Shown: positions 10,620 through 21,769 of the stretch, in pieces | How the letters are laid out: the number at the start of each line of letters is the position of its first letter | How positions within the stretch are numbered: the stretch's first letter is position 1 | NCBI RefSeq assembly: GCF_029784155.1 | Contig: NC_073693.1 | Location: forward strand, 225,261,094-225,325,093 | DNA length: 64,000 bases | Direction: 5' to 3' | Source of the DNA: Uranotaenia lowii | Taxonomy: Eukaryota > Arthropoda > Insecta > Diptera > Culicidae | Notes under the pieces: model-generated | What the model was told of the DNA's origin: nothing | The model's input: the letters and a program-made list of their open reading frames with translations, nothing else | The model's database searches: none | Made by a program: the position numbers and the translations under genes

Positions 10620-12785
10620 TAGTGAACAATGAATTAGGAAGTGCATCGGGAAATGCTGGGCAATCGACTGTTATACAAACTGTTCATAACATTTTCCAAG
10701 TTTAAAGCGAAACGGAGTTCGTATGGGATCTGCCTGTTTTTTATTAAAGCTAAGCTTAAGCTTTTATAAAAAGCAAAAAATGTAATGACGATGTGCACAG
10801 AAAATTTGACATCATCTTCAATCAAGCATTTTGCTGAATTTATGCAATTTATAAGCTTGCAAATAAGCCAATCCAATCTAAAATAACTTGTAAGACAACA
10901 AAGTAATGGCCAAAACAAATTTGCATGTTTTTTAAACGATTGGACTTTTTGATGAAAATTATCCAAAATGATCAAACTTTAGCTGAAGTTCTAATGAAGT
11001 TAGTTTTCAAAAATATTTTAAATAAAGCAGATTGCTGCTTTATTTAAAATATTTTTGCAGCCTGCTAGCCCTGCTAGCCCTGCTACCCCACCCTGGGATG
11101 ATCGGGTTTGAATTTTAAGTGCAGTTTTTGGAGAATGACCCAACTTTAATCTAAATTTAAGTCATATAAACTTAATATTTTCATTGCTATCCATCTGGAG
11201 ATTCCATTCTAGTCCACAAAGTGTGGTCTAGGTCTAGGGAGGTTTATTTCCGCTAGAACGATTTCTGGTGCACCAATTTTCTCGAATCGAACTAAGAATT
11301 GCTGAATCAGGCCGGGTTGATTTCATGGTATATTTAAAACATTTTGACATGGTCAAATCTACTAAATCTGAAGAACAAACATTGGAATATAAATTATGAA
11401 GTTCAAAACTCGTTTGGGGTCACTCGAGCAAACTTCTATTACCATCTATATTTTAGCACTTAAAATTCAAATTATCAGAAAAACGTCACAAGCCCCTACC
11501 TTATTTAAATTCGGTACAGTTTTCACATTTGTTTTAATAACGTGTCGCTATTTAAAAGCCTACCTTTTTCTGAACCTTCCGTAGTCATGTATTGATTGGT
11601 TTTGATGAGATTTGTCTCCTGCTTTTTTTCTATTTTTTCAGGGAAATTAAAATTCAGGGCAATTAAAATAAAAAAATGTTACAGTAGATTAAGTCGATTT
11701 GAGGTCGATTTTCGATTTCTAATCCCATGGAATCTCAGAATTTACTCATGTAAAGGTTACTTAAAAAATTTGCATAAAATCATGGATGAGGATTGAGCCA
11801 AAACGGAGATTTATTTTTTATCCATGATTTTTGCAGAACTTTCAAGTAACATTCACATGAGAAAATTTTAACATATCCATTTGTATGCGAAATTTGAAAA
11901 TTTTGTTTTAATAAATCAAAATTATTTTGGTTTCTGCTGAAGAATCGAGCATGCAAATGATTAATCCTTTTATGCATGACTTTAAAAAAAAAAATTAAAA
12001 TAGCAGTTAATGATTCAGTGAAATAATAACATTTTAAATCGAATAACGCAACTCAATAGGTTTGTAATCGTTATTTTGAGTTTTATAAAAGTTATGGCCC
12101 ATCAATGTTGAAGAATGTTTTTTGAATTTCTTAATTCATTTCAATACGATATTGCAAATTTCTTCTAAACCTTGTTAATCAAGTGCCGGAAGGTGTTAAT
12201 GATTGCTTGAGATTAGAAAATTTGTTAGAATTTGCAAATTTGAAGAAAGCACAAATTTTTTGCAAAAACTACTTTTGTCAAAAAAAAAAAAAAAAATTCA
12301 ATTTTTCCGCATTTTTCGGTCTATTTTTTACACATATAACTCAATAAAAATACCATGGACTTTTTTTCAAATCTAAATATATTAAATATTTTTTGTGAAT
12401 ACATCATTCAAAAATATTCTCGCGTTTTCGAGACATATTAATTTTGATTAGTGTTTTTCGGATACAACACAGTAAAAGAGTTATTAGCTGTTGATGAAGG
12501 GTATTGATTTAGCATTGAAAAACAATCAGTTCAACAGACATCTAGTTTTCAAAATAAATTGCCCAATTTTCCCATACAAACATGAATGTTTAAATTTAAT
12601 TAAGTACAAGTTACTTAAAAATTCTGGGAAAAATTATGGATGAGTTTTGAACTAATAAGGAGGTTTGATAAATTTTAAAATGATTCCATATCGACTCAGT
12701 CTATAGGTCGATAGATCAATTCACGCACTGGCTGACCTCACTGTTATTGATACTTCGCGATTCCTGTTTTGATTCCTTTCACAGT
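10620..12785. other. gene-free stretch
   Basis: AT-rich and without recognisable genes. It contains a perfect 23-bp hairpin (listed separately) and a CCTGCTAGC/CCTGCTAGC/CCTGCTACC triplet at about 11060-11090. Several open frames of 60-110 codons are AT-biased and featureless. Confidence 0.4.
11008..11057. repeat. perfect 23-bp inverted repeat with 4-nt loop
   Basis: 11008-11030 is exactly complementary to 11035-11057, with the loop ATTG between. The stem is AT-rich (CAAAAATATTTTAAATAAAG and three further bases). This is either the join of two inverted element ends or a cruciform-prone palindrome. It is shorter than a typical miRNA precursor. Confidence 0.9.
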
Positions 12786-12794
12786 TAATTTTTG

Positions 12795-13010
12795 TTTCGA
12801 TTTTCAGCAAAAAAATTGCCGAAATCGTTCAGCAATCCAAATTTTTGCTGGAATCCTAAAGCAATCGGTTTTCTAGTTGCTGAATTTTCAGCATTCGGTT
12901 TTGTTCTTGTGATTTTAGCTGAAAAATCAGCAATCGGGTTTCAAATTGCTGGACTTTCCAGCAATTGAGCTTGTTTGCTGGAAAATCAGCAATCGAGTTG
13001 CCAAATTGGA
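12795..13010. repeat. cluster of AATCAGCAATC / GCTGAAAAT motifs
   Basis: About six copies of motifs such as TTCAGCAATCC, TTTTCAGCATTCGG, GAAAAATCAGCAATCGGG and GAAAATCAGCAATCGAG occur in 220 bp, in both orientations. Related CCAGCAATCTGGATTGCTGATTTCCAGCC lies near 13738-13766, so this may be one arm of an element reaching there. No coding sequence is present. Confidence 0.45.
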
Positions 13011-13039
13011 ATCTGTTTTCGAACGTTGATGCAAGGGGA

Positions 13040-15044
13040 GACTTTTTTTCACGAACTTTTATTAGATTGATACACTTATTCTTATTTTCCTCTACATTAT
13101 AAAAACCAGACATCAAGTCAAGGGTAAGTTTTATTAGATTGGTAGATATTTCATGAAAGATACTAATCAAAACTCTATTCCAGGTGGCGAATGGTTAAAA
13201 CTTTGGCACGAAGCTGCCACCCCAGGTTTGGTGTTTGTATATTCAATTAACATGTGGTTCTGGAAATAAATAAATAATTGAAAAATGGAGGAAAATAATT
13301 GTTAGAGAAAGGTGGGGTAAAAGTACGAGTTGGGTAAAAGTACGTTTTTAGATTATCACAAACCGAGAGCAGTAAAAATCAAAACTCTGGCCTTCGGACT
13401 GCCTATATCCAGACATAATTTTTATTCCGAAAAATTGAAAACACTCCCAAAAATGAGGTGAAGCAGCTTTTTTGCCCACATGATGTAAGATATAAAATAA
13501 CGGCAAACATGTTTGAGCAATCAAAATTCTGGCTTTCAATCAAAGCCTCAATGTGTCTGTTCAGTTATTTAAAAAAAAATAAATATAAAAAAAGGTCAAA
13601 GGAACCAATGCTGTTCTTGGATACCATACTTTATTTATTTCTTATCATAGCGCAGCCAGTTTTCAATATTTAATTTTGAAATGAAATATAAATTTGGTAC
13701 CAAATAAAGCCAAAAGTTTTGAAAGAAATAGCTGGTTTCCAGCAATCTGGATTGCTGATTTCCAGCCATTTGAACCACTGACACGTTTGTAGCAATAGCT
13801 AAATCTTGGGATAAAAAAAATTTAAAATGTAAATAAGTTGTTTAGAGACGTTTCTAGAAACAAATAATGAAATTTTTTTGTTTCTTAATCCCGCTGAAAA
13901 TAGAAATATTTGAATATCCGGATTTAAACTTGAAAGTTAAACGATACGACGTTACTTTTATTCTTCGAAAATATCATATCGTAAAAATTTGGAATTGTTC
14001 AGCCTTTTCTTTCAATATCTTTACCGGATAGTTTTCCTATATTTCATTCTTCTGCTCTTAAACGTGTTGTCGTACAAGTATGTGCATTTGTTTACAGCTT
14101 TCGGTCAAAATAACACAAGAAACTTTCGGACTATCGATTCAGCACCTTTAAATTCTCTAGAAGCTTCACTTTTTGGACATCCGATGGGATTTTTTGTTTC
14201 AAGAAGAAGCGCTGCCCCAGAACATCCAATGCAAATATGGGTTGGTTCAGAAGAAATGTGTTGAAAAAAGGGGATTTAAAAACACGTCCAAGTATTTTAA
14301 TAAACAAATCTCTTTTCGAAAGTTTTAAGAATTTTTAACTTTCTGTTCATTTCCGGAGAGATAACCGTTAAAAAACCAAAAAAAATGCGCTTATTTAACA
14401 AAACAAGGATTGTTTTTTTATGCTATACTCAAACTGAGTTTTTAGTTAAATTCCTTGACCGTGCAGCTACACGAAAAATTTCCCTGCACCCCATTACTCG
14501 TTCGTAATATTTTCTAAACAGGACGTGCAAACTGTCTCCACCAAAGAAAATTACGCCATCGTGAATAGACCCATTGAATAGAAATAATGTATCAAAACAT
14601 AATGGAGTTGTTTTACTAATTTTCCTAAAATAACGTTTTTTTTATTTAAATCTGTTGGGAAACAAAAACAAAAATAATTCTAGCAAGGCTTGTCAAATTT
14701 TGTTGAGCTTTCAGGGACCGTTCATAAATAAAACAATGCAATACTTATGATAAAATTAATAAATCAGAATTTTTGTTGAGGCACCAGAAAAAAACTAACA
14801 AGTCGTCAAACTTCCTCCATTCCACAGAAACTTCAACTTCTCTCCATTCCACAGAAACAGTGGTAAATTCGATACTTCAGACATAGAAAGATTATGTTGA
14901 AAGGGGTAACTACAGTAGGAGGATTAAAGTAATTTGCGAATAAAAATTAATTTCAATGATTGGTTCCAACAGTCGATCCCATGGAAGATCGTTTTCAATC
15001 GACAAAGAGAAAATTCTGTAAATTATGTAAATTCTGTGCAAATA
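13040..15044. other. gene-free stretch
   Basis: AT-rich, with no supported gene. Around 14818-14862 the phrase CTCCATTCCACAGAAAC occurs twice in tandem. The frame at 13989-14264 has a hydrophobic N-terminus but no supporting splice, promoter or family evidence, so it is not called. Confidence 0.4.
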
Positions 15045-16056
15045 AAATAGATTAAAGATGAGAATTTTTAATCCCACTGTTCAAGATCGCCTGCTAACTG
15101 AAAGCAAAACACACTTTCGGATAACCTGCTGAAAGCCTCTTCTGGTCGGCTGGTTGTGGGAGAAAAAAGTTTCGATGATCGTTTGCTGATTGGGGGCGCT
15201 CGCGACGCGTCCAAAGGGCATCAACGATTTTCAGCAAACGCGTGCCGCCAGGGGTTTGCTCTTCTGTCTCTGGTTCTCCATTAAATTGGTAATAGTTCAT
15301 TTTCGAGGATTTTTTATGTTTCTTTTTCTGAGAAGAAAAATCTGTTCCCCAAAAAGTTTCTGCTGCAAACTTCTTCAACCAACACCTTGCAGGCAAACGG
15401 ATTTCTGTTTCTTTTGGTTGAAATTTCGCATTTGATTGAATTCAGCCTTAAGATTAAGAGCTTCGTGGAATTGAAGAAACGAGTCATCAAAATGTTAAGG
15501 AATATATGGTAATTTTCAAATCAAATCAACGAACTCTTGCTTCAAAAAACTATCTCCATTAAAGATATTGAGTCATAGATACAAAATAGACATCGGTAGT
15601 CGAAAAAAGCTGGTAGCTCAACTTCAGCGAGGTAAAGTAAACGTAATTCCCGCCGACAATAGCTGAACGCCATAAAATGGCATAGTGGAGTCGATACTTA
15701 ATTGCATTAAACTACTTTCCTCTTGAAATTACCCTGGAAAACTGGGCATCGGCTGAAGGACGATAAAGTTTGCCTGGTTTGGCTGAGTTTTGCTGCGCTC
15801 TGCCTAGGACCAAGGGCCAAGAAGGATGGACATGAAAGGAGGATGAAAGTTTCGCCCACAGGTAATGCTCAATTTACTTGCGAAACTTTGTTTCGCAAAC
15901 TGGGCGCCACCGCCATAGTGAATCGAACTTGAATGGGGAAAACGGAGCCAGGCAGCGTTCCTCCGATGCACGAAACCAAGTGTAATCTTCCCATCTTGCA
16001 CCAAAATAGGGCCAAAGGATAGTGGCAGCGAAAATGCAAAAGGAATCAGGCCCTCC

Positions 16057-16063
16057 TATAAAA
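16057..16063 (+). promoter_or_regulatory. possible core promoter (TATAAAA)
   Basis: TATAAAA is followed about 20-30 bases later by GGTGCATCGAGTAAAAC and then by a purine-rich leader with no ATG for a while, an arrangement resembling an insect core promoter. The same sequence is in copy 2 at 32059-32065. No downstream coding exon could be identified, so what it would drive is unknown. Confidence 0.25.
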
Positions 16064-16437
16064 GACTGGAAAGGTGCATCGAGTAAAACTAAAGAGAGCA
16101 AGCAGCAAAAAAAATTATTGTCGGGTAGCTAGTTAAGAGAGTTTCAGCACTTTAAAGTGTGCCTGGAAGGGTGTTGCAGCTTATTGACCTTTTATTCTTG
16201 AGTTTTCCACTACATTGTGGATGTTTATTTTTTGCCCCGGCTGATAACACCGGGCATTGATCAAACAACGCTTTTTTGCAAGTGGGATGTTAAATGGGTA
16301 ATCAATCGAGCTTTTTACTGCATGTGGTGTAAAACTTGGATACTCACCTATTTGTTCCTAGGTTGAAATAATTATTTTAAATTGATGATTATCGTGAAAT
16401 TTTGTTTACTTTTATAATACGACTTTGATCATTCCAG

Positions 16438-16453
16438 ACGATGACGTCATCGT
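16438..16453. promoter_or_regulatory. 16-bp perfect palindrome with CRE core TGACGTCA
   Basis: ACGATGACGTCATCGT is fully self-complementary and contains the cAMP-response-element core TGACGTCA, the binding site of CREB/ATF bZIP proteins. It is present in copy 2 at 32440-32455. A regulatory role is inference only; no nearby gene is established. Confidence 0.3.
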
Positions 16454-17079
16454 TGATTGATTTCCGATCATTTACTAATTACAGGTTATGATTGTTGTTA
16501 TTTGTATACAAGTCGTGCTTTTTTTCGTCATTTTCATTCGTTGATTTTAATAGGTTAATAAGAGCTTTAGTAACTAATTTTATATTTATTACCTTCGCTA
16601 AGTGAGTCCAAATAAGTTCCTGGTGATTTCGCGTCCCTATAAAGCACCCGTGATCCTTTTTCGGCGGGGGAAATTCCAATCGGTTTCGTACCCGCAACTT
16701 AGGGTACAAACAAAGTGAGCGCGAAGCGAACTGCGAAGCGAAATATTCATTCACCGGATGAATTTCGCAAGTTCGTTTTTGAAGGCCGGCCACAGTGCAC
16801 GCGAATTGCGATGCGGTTCAACACTGTAAAAAACCTTCGGTGTTTTGCAAAAATCAATCACGCGTGAAAACATTTTTGCACATTAATTTGCAGAATCAAA
16901 ACTGTGATCGAGATGTACCGCGCAAAAAAACTAATCCGCGTTAGTTCCGAAAAACCACGTTCCGGAAAACCTCGGAAAAGAACCTTGCGCGTTCTAGGAC
17001 CGCAGGGATTATGAAAAGGAATCTTAAGGACAAGAATACTAGGTGCCTGGACTTTATGAGGACGCCGGAGAATAGATTT

Positions 17080-19920
17080 TTGACGCCCAAATCCAAGATG
17101 GCGGCTTCAACCTAACATCAAAATGCTTTAAATGACTGAAAATCGCATAAAACACCCATAATTTGGATATTAGGCGAAAGGAATCAATTAGTAAGAGTCG
17201 AATTTTGCAGTCTGACGCTATGAACTTCCGCTCAACTTTGAAATATTTAAATGACTGAAAATCGCTTAAAAAAATCTACCAAAACTTTGACAGAAACATA
17301 ACAAAATTATGGAAAAAAATTACAATATTACAACAACAAAAATTACGAAACGCTGAAAAAACTTTGATAAAAATATGGGAAAAATGATAAAAATTACAAT
17401 ATTATAACAACAAAAATTACGAAACACTGACAAAACTTTGATAAAAATATGGCAAAGGTGATAAAAATCTTACAAATGTGATAAAAATATATGTAACAAA
17501 GCTATGAAAAAAATGTAACAAAGCTATGAAAAAAAATGTAACAAACCTATGATAAAAAATGGCGAAGATATAATTATAGTACTTTAAGATTTTTGTCATT
17601 TTCTTTAATTTTTATCATAATTTTGCCATGTTTTCATTTGTCGTATTTTTGTCATAGTTGTGTCAGATTTTTTGTTCATTTATTTTTTTTTTTTATAGTT
17701 ACTATAGTTGGTCGGGATTCGACCAGACCGAACTGAACGCCATAAACTTGATTTTTAGAAAATCGAATTCAAAGTTCACAGCCCTACAAATTGATAATAT
17801 TTTATTAGATATCTCATTTAATCATTTTCCCACCACATTTATACTCTTATAAAGCCGTCGAGGCTATACTGGTCGATTTTTGATTACACAATAAGCCGAA
17901 AACTGAATTTTAATAGCAATATATTTGCACCCAGTTCACTCTGGTCGAGCCAAAATGTATAAAAAAAAGTGCCATGCGCTATCATTTGACACGGCAAATT
18001 GTTCTAAACGTAGAAGCCTACTAATAGGCGCTTTACGAGCAGCACCCAACGAGTATGGCTGATGCTTGGAAAATGTTTTTTTTTCGTTGAGCCAGAGTGA
18101 ACCGAGCCATACAAATTTCGCACTTTTGAAATCCGGAACATCTATGATTGTTACTTATCGGTTGCGTTCTGAACGACAGTAAGCAATAAAATAAAGCATT
18201 TATCATCGTTGAATGTTAAAAATTCTAACATCCCCTTGAGTAAACTGGAAAACAAAACTCAAAGGATTCGGTTCAGTCTGGCGGAGCAAAATTTTAACAA
18301 ATGCTTACAATTCGAAATACAAAGTTTTTAGCCACGGGAACGTTTTTAATCATTCAATTTATCAGATTTAAGTTCGTGACGAGCCGAAGAACTGTTTTGA
18401 ATCGAAAAAACCAACACACATAAGATTATTTCGCACAAAATCAGTTTTTATGACTGAAACAGACTTTTCGTCTTTACCTCTAAGGTTGCTCTCAGTTCAC
18501 TTTGGCGCAACGATTTTTTTTCCATTTCCACTGTCTGCAACATTGAAATTTTCTAATAAAATCAGAAAAAATAGGACAAATGTTCTGATTTTCATAGGAC
18601 AGATAGTTTATCATGTTTCGCATCCGCTGCAATAGATAATTCATTTTTTTTAAATTGGCGTTCAGTTCGGTCTGGTCGAATCCATAACTGTTATAGTTGA
18701 TTACTCTTGTATTTGAACTCACGGACATTGGCTTAGGAGGGAACTAACTTGCCAACTGAGTTACACATATCACAAGCCCATAGATTTGTCTTGATTTTGT
18801 CATTTTTTTGTGATATTTGCCAAATATTTGTAACATATTCATCATTATATGTTCGGATTTGTAATTTTTTTTTTTAAATTTTGTAATTTTAATGTCGTAT
18901 TTGTCATCATTTTATCATTTTTCTTACATATATTTGAAAGTATTTTGTTCTATTTTTATCTCATTCTTCATAATTTTGTCAGATTTTTGTCATTATTTTG
19001 TCAATTTTTTGTCATATTTTTTCAGAAATTTGTCATATTCTAGCCTATATTTTTTCATTTTTATGTCAAATTTTTGCCATATTTTCACCATCTATGTAAT
19101 AATTTTGTTTATAGTTTTATATATGTTTGTCAGATTTTTGTAATTTTATTGTTAATTTTTTATTATTATTTTGTCAGTTTTGTAAATTTGTTGTCAAATA
19201 TTTGTCCTTATATTAGTTCTGTCAGGTCACTTTATTGTCAAATTTTGATTATAATTTTGTCATATATTTTTTTCTCATTTGTCATAGTTTTGCCATTTTT
19301 TGTGATTTTTTTTCTCATATTTTTGACTAATTTTGTAATATTTGTCATATTTTTTTACCACATTTGTCGTGTTTTATTCAAAGTGTTGTCATTTGTAAAC
19401 TATTTTGTTTGTCATATTTTTGTCATATTTCAAATTTTAGTAATAGTCATTCATATTTTTCCACAGTTTGGTTATATTTTGTCAATATTACTTCATTTAT
19501 ATAACACTTGTCATATTTTTGTTTATTTCTTTCAGTGATTTTTTGCAGTTTTCTCAAAAAATTTGGTAAACTTTTGTCAGTCATTTTTCATCCTCTTTTT
19601 GATCACTTTTACTCATTTCTTATATTGTGAATGGATCATGCGATTTTCAGTTATTTACTGCATTTTGAATTAAGCGGAAATCGCCATCTTTGATTCCAAG
19701 ATGGCGTCGGACAGCCAAATTCGACTTCTACTTATTGAGCACTTTCATCTAAAACCCATATTGTGGGAGTTTCATGTGCTTTTCAGTCACTTCCAGCATT
19801 TTAAAGTTTAGTCGAAAGGGCCATATTGGATTTCGAGATGGCGTCGGACAACGAATTCCAACTTCTATCCGTTCAGCCCCTTCACCCTATACACATATTA
19901 TGTGGGGCTTTCATGCCACC
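17080..19920. mobile_element. foldback-like inverted array, copy 1
   Basis: The left arm (about 17088-17690) and right arm (about 18780-19915) are inverted relatives. Going inward, each has a CCAAGATGGCG-marked unit with ATTTAAATGACTGAAAATCGC, followed by long decayed tandem runs of AAAATATGACAAAA (left) or TTTTGTCATATTTTT (right). The centre carries a further inverted pair, GATTCGACCAGACCGAACTG (near 17717) and CAGTTCGGTCTGGTCGAATC (near 18665). The right arm has palindromic CCATCTTTGATTCCAAGATGG near 19685. Long arms made of tandem subrepeats are the hallmark of foldback elements. The ends are approximate. The TGTCATATT runs create spurious FVIFF-type open frames. Confidence 0.6.
18714..18780 (-). 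repeat. SINE head remnant
   Basis: The minus strand reads GGGCTTGTGATATGTGTAAC followed by TCAGTTGG and ends GTCCGTGAGTTCAAATAC, clearly related to the SINE head at 3570-3632 but with a 4-base insertion in the A box and a decayed B box. It lies in the foldback-like array and recurs at about 34720-34785 in copy 2. Confidence 0.6.
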
Positions 19921-20081
19921 GGTCGTTGCTAGTTAGAATTTGTTTCAAATGAAAAAAGACTGAAACCGCGTTTTTTTCGAAAATCCGTGCTAAAAAACCG
20001 TGCATTTTTCATAACCAACACAGAAACGGCAATAATAATTAAATAAATAAACTTTTGAAAAATATTTTTTGATAAATAATT

Positions 20082-21120
20082 TTTCTTAACATAGTGGTGG
20101 GCTCTGTCTCGACTGTCCCACATACATTTAAAGCATGGGTACTTCGTGAACCTGGATTGTTGACCAAGTAGAAAGTTCACCATCTTGAAGTCGACACAGA
20201 TGATCCATTGGTGCTGCTCATATTGGATTTTGTCGAGCACGTACTTCACTGCTTCATATTTCTCTACAAGAGTTGTGGAGTGCGCAAGAGGGATTGAGGC
20301 GAACTGGTTCCCGTTGTGGAGGAGCACACACTTCAAAGAGCGCTTACAGCTGTCAATAAACAGTCGCCATTCTCTCGGATCGTAGTGAGGAGCCCCGAGT
20401 TTAACAAGAAGACCGGCGACATCTCGGCAGTACACTAGGTCTTCCTCCTGGCAGAAGTAGCCCATGTAGTCCTCATGTCTTCTACGAATGTAAGTGATAC
20501 GCGCGTCCTCGCCAAGTAGATTTTTCTCTTTGAGTCTGGAAGCCAACAGCTCGGAGGAAGTCTTTGACAAGCTGAGATCCCGAACAAGATCATTAAGCTC
20601 ACATTGTGAAAAGGGTCTGCAGACCATCTCGTGCTTCATACTCTTCTGTATATCCTCCCTCGTCTGTACTGGTAGTGGTGGCCTCGTCGTCGCTGTGAGG
20701 AAGCTCTGTGAACGATGGTACAGGAATTTCTTCGCAGTGAGCAACTGGACGGCGGGCAGATGGAAGGTCGGGGTACTGGAGGCTGTGCCGATTCTTCCGG
20801 TTGATACCAGTAGTATTGATTGCGCAGAAGTAACAATCCGATGCATGGTCAGACGGCTCCCTCCAAACCATCGGTATCCCGAACTTCAGTAAAGTTTTCG
20901 TGCCCTTCGTCCACCGCCGGAGGTATTCCACGCACGTCTTGCACACCTTGTGCGGTGCCCAGGACTTATCTTGGTCACCCAGCTTGACTGTAAAGTAAGC
21001 CTGGTAGGCGCTCTTCACAAAGCCTGTGATGATCTTCCTGTCCGCTGCCAGCGTGTATTCTCCGCAGATGTAGCAGAAAACGTCAGGCTTATTCATGCAT
21101 GAATGTCGAGCAGAAGCCAT
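20082..21120 (-). pseudogene. multi-copy arthropod CxxC protein of unknown function, frameshifted and truncated (copy 1)
   Basis: Two overlapping minus-strand frames together make one protein. The first (21120-20599, 173 residues) begins MASARHS and has three CxxC pairs (C16/C19, C60/C63, C96/C99) plus nearby histidines, suggesting zinc binding. It includes KLGDQDKSWAPHKVCK and FGIPMVWREP. The second frame, entered near 20640 after a single-base shift, gives FSQCELNDLVRDLSLSKTSS, EWRLFIDSCKRSLKCVLLHN, WIICVDFKMVNFLLGQQ and FTKYPCF.CMWDSRD. After HHYVKK (about 20082) homology is lost. I recognise these blocks from a large family of uncharacterised, highly repeated arthropod proteins, which in intact members are much longer (from memory). 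The function is not known. It sits inside inverted repeats, hinting at a mobile-element gene. Confidence 0.7.
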
Positions 21121-21769
21121 ATTAATAACCTGAAATAGTAATAGAAATATGTAGCCTACTTTCAGATAATAAATTTTGTTAATTTTGTTAATAAGTTTAT
21201 TTTATAATTACATAGATTGAACTCAAAAACCCCTATTACTAGCATATTGAAGCGTATATAGCCATATGGCTGTATCTCAAAAAGTTGACCTGATACAGCC
21301 AAATCAATGTAATATTCTAACTCATGACACAAAAATTAGTCTAAATCAGCTGAGAAACCCCAAACTATTTTTTGGCTGTCACCCAGTGTAATCATTTGCG
21401 ATGCAAAATATCCGAGAGAATATTTTCAGTGTATGTCCGGATGAACAGGATGAATTCGCGCGATCGAGCCTAGTCTTCGCACAAGAATTCGCTTGCACTG
21501 TGGCCGGTCGATGTTTTTTTCAACGTGTTTCAATGAGAAGCGGTTTTTCGCGCGAATTAGAAATTCGCTTCGCACTCCGCTTCGCGCGCACTGTGAATTC
21601 GACCTTAGTCGGCCATCGCTACTGTTGGTGTTTTGAAATTTTTAAGGTCCCCGTACACGTTCAAACAAATCGACTGTTTGAGCACTGATCCAAATCATCG
21701 ATTAGAATTCTAGTGATTTTTCGCTCAAAATTTTTTTCCAATAATGAGTGCTAATGACATGTTTTTAGT

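Larger units (their letters stand above)
16711..21595. mobile_element. TIR element carrying the CxxC-protein gene, copy 1
   Basis: Two nested pairs of inverted repeats bracket the CxxC-protein pseudogene. The inner pair is CCGGCCACAGTGCACGCGAATT at 16786-16807, and its reverse-complement partner ends at 21507, with one mismatch in 22. The outer pair is AGTGAGCGCGAAGCGAACTG then CGAAGCGAA at about 16714-16748, paired with the sequence ending CGCGCACTGTG at 21595. The ends therefore share the motif CACAGTGC.CGCGAA. Inside are a foldback-like array (about 17080-19920) and the gene on the minus strand. I infer a DNA transposon of unassigned superfamily whose gene lost its 3' half, probably when the array inserted. 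Target duplications are not clear. Confidence 0.55.

Noticed and set aside
13989..14264. 91-codon frame with a signal-like N-terminus
   Set aside because: AT-biased, no conserved motif, promoter or intron support; similar frames arise often in this sequence.
15094..15435. 100-codon minus and 81-codon plus frames conserved in both copies of the duplication
   Set aside because: The copies are near-identical so conservation is uninformative; amino-acid changes are as frequent as elsewhere and no domain is recognisable.
18849..19538. Overlapping 64-154 codon hydrophobic frames (FVIFF-rich), repeated at 34752-35539
   Set aside because: Low-complexity TTTGTCATATTTT tandem repeat in several frames at once; it looks like a membrane protein only because of composition.
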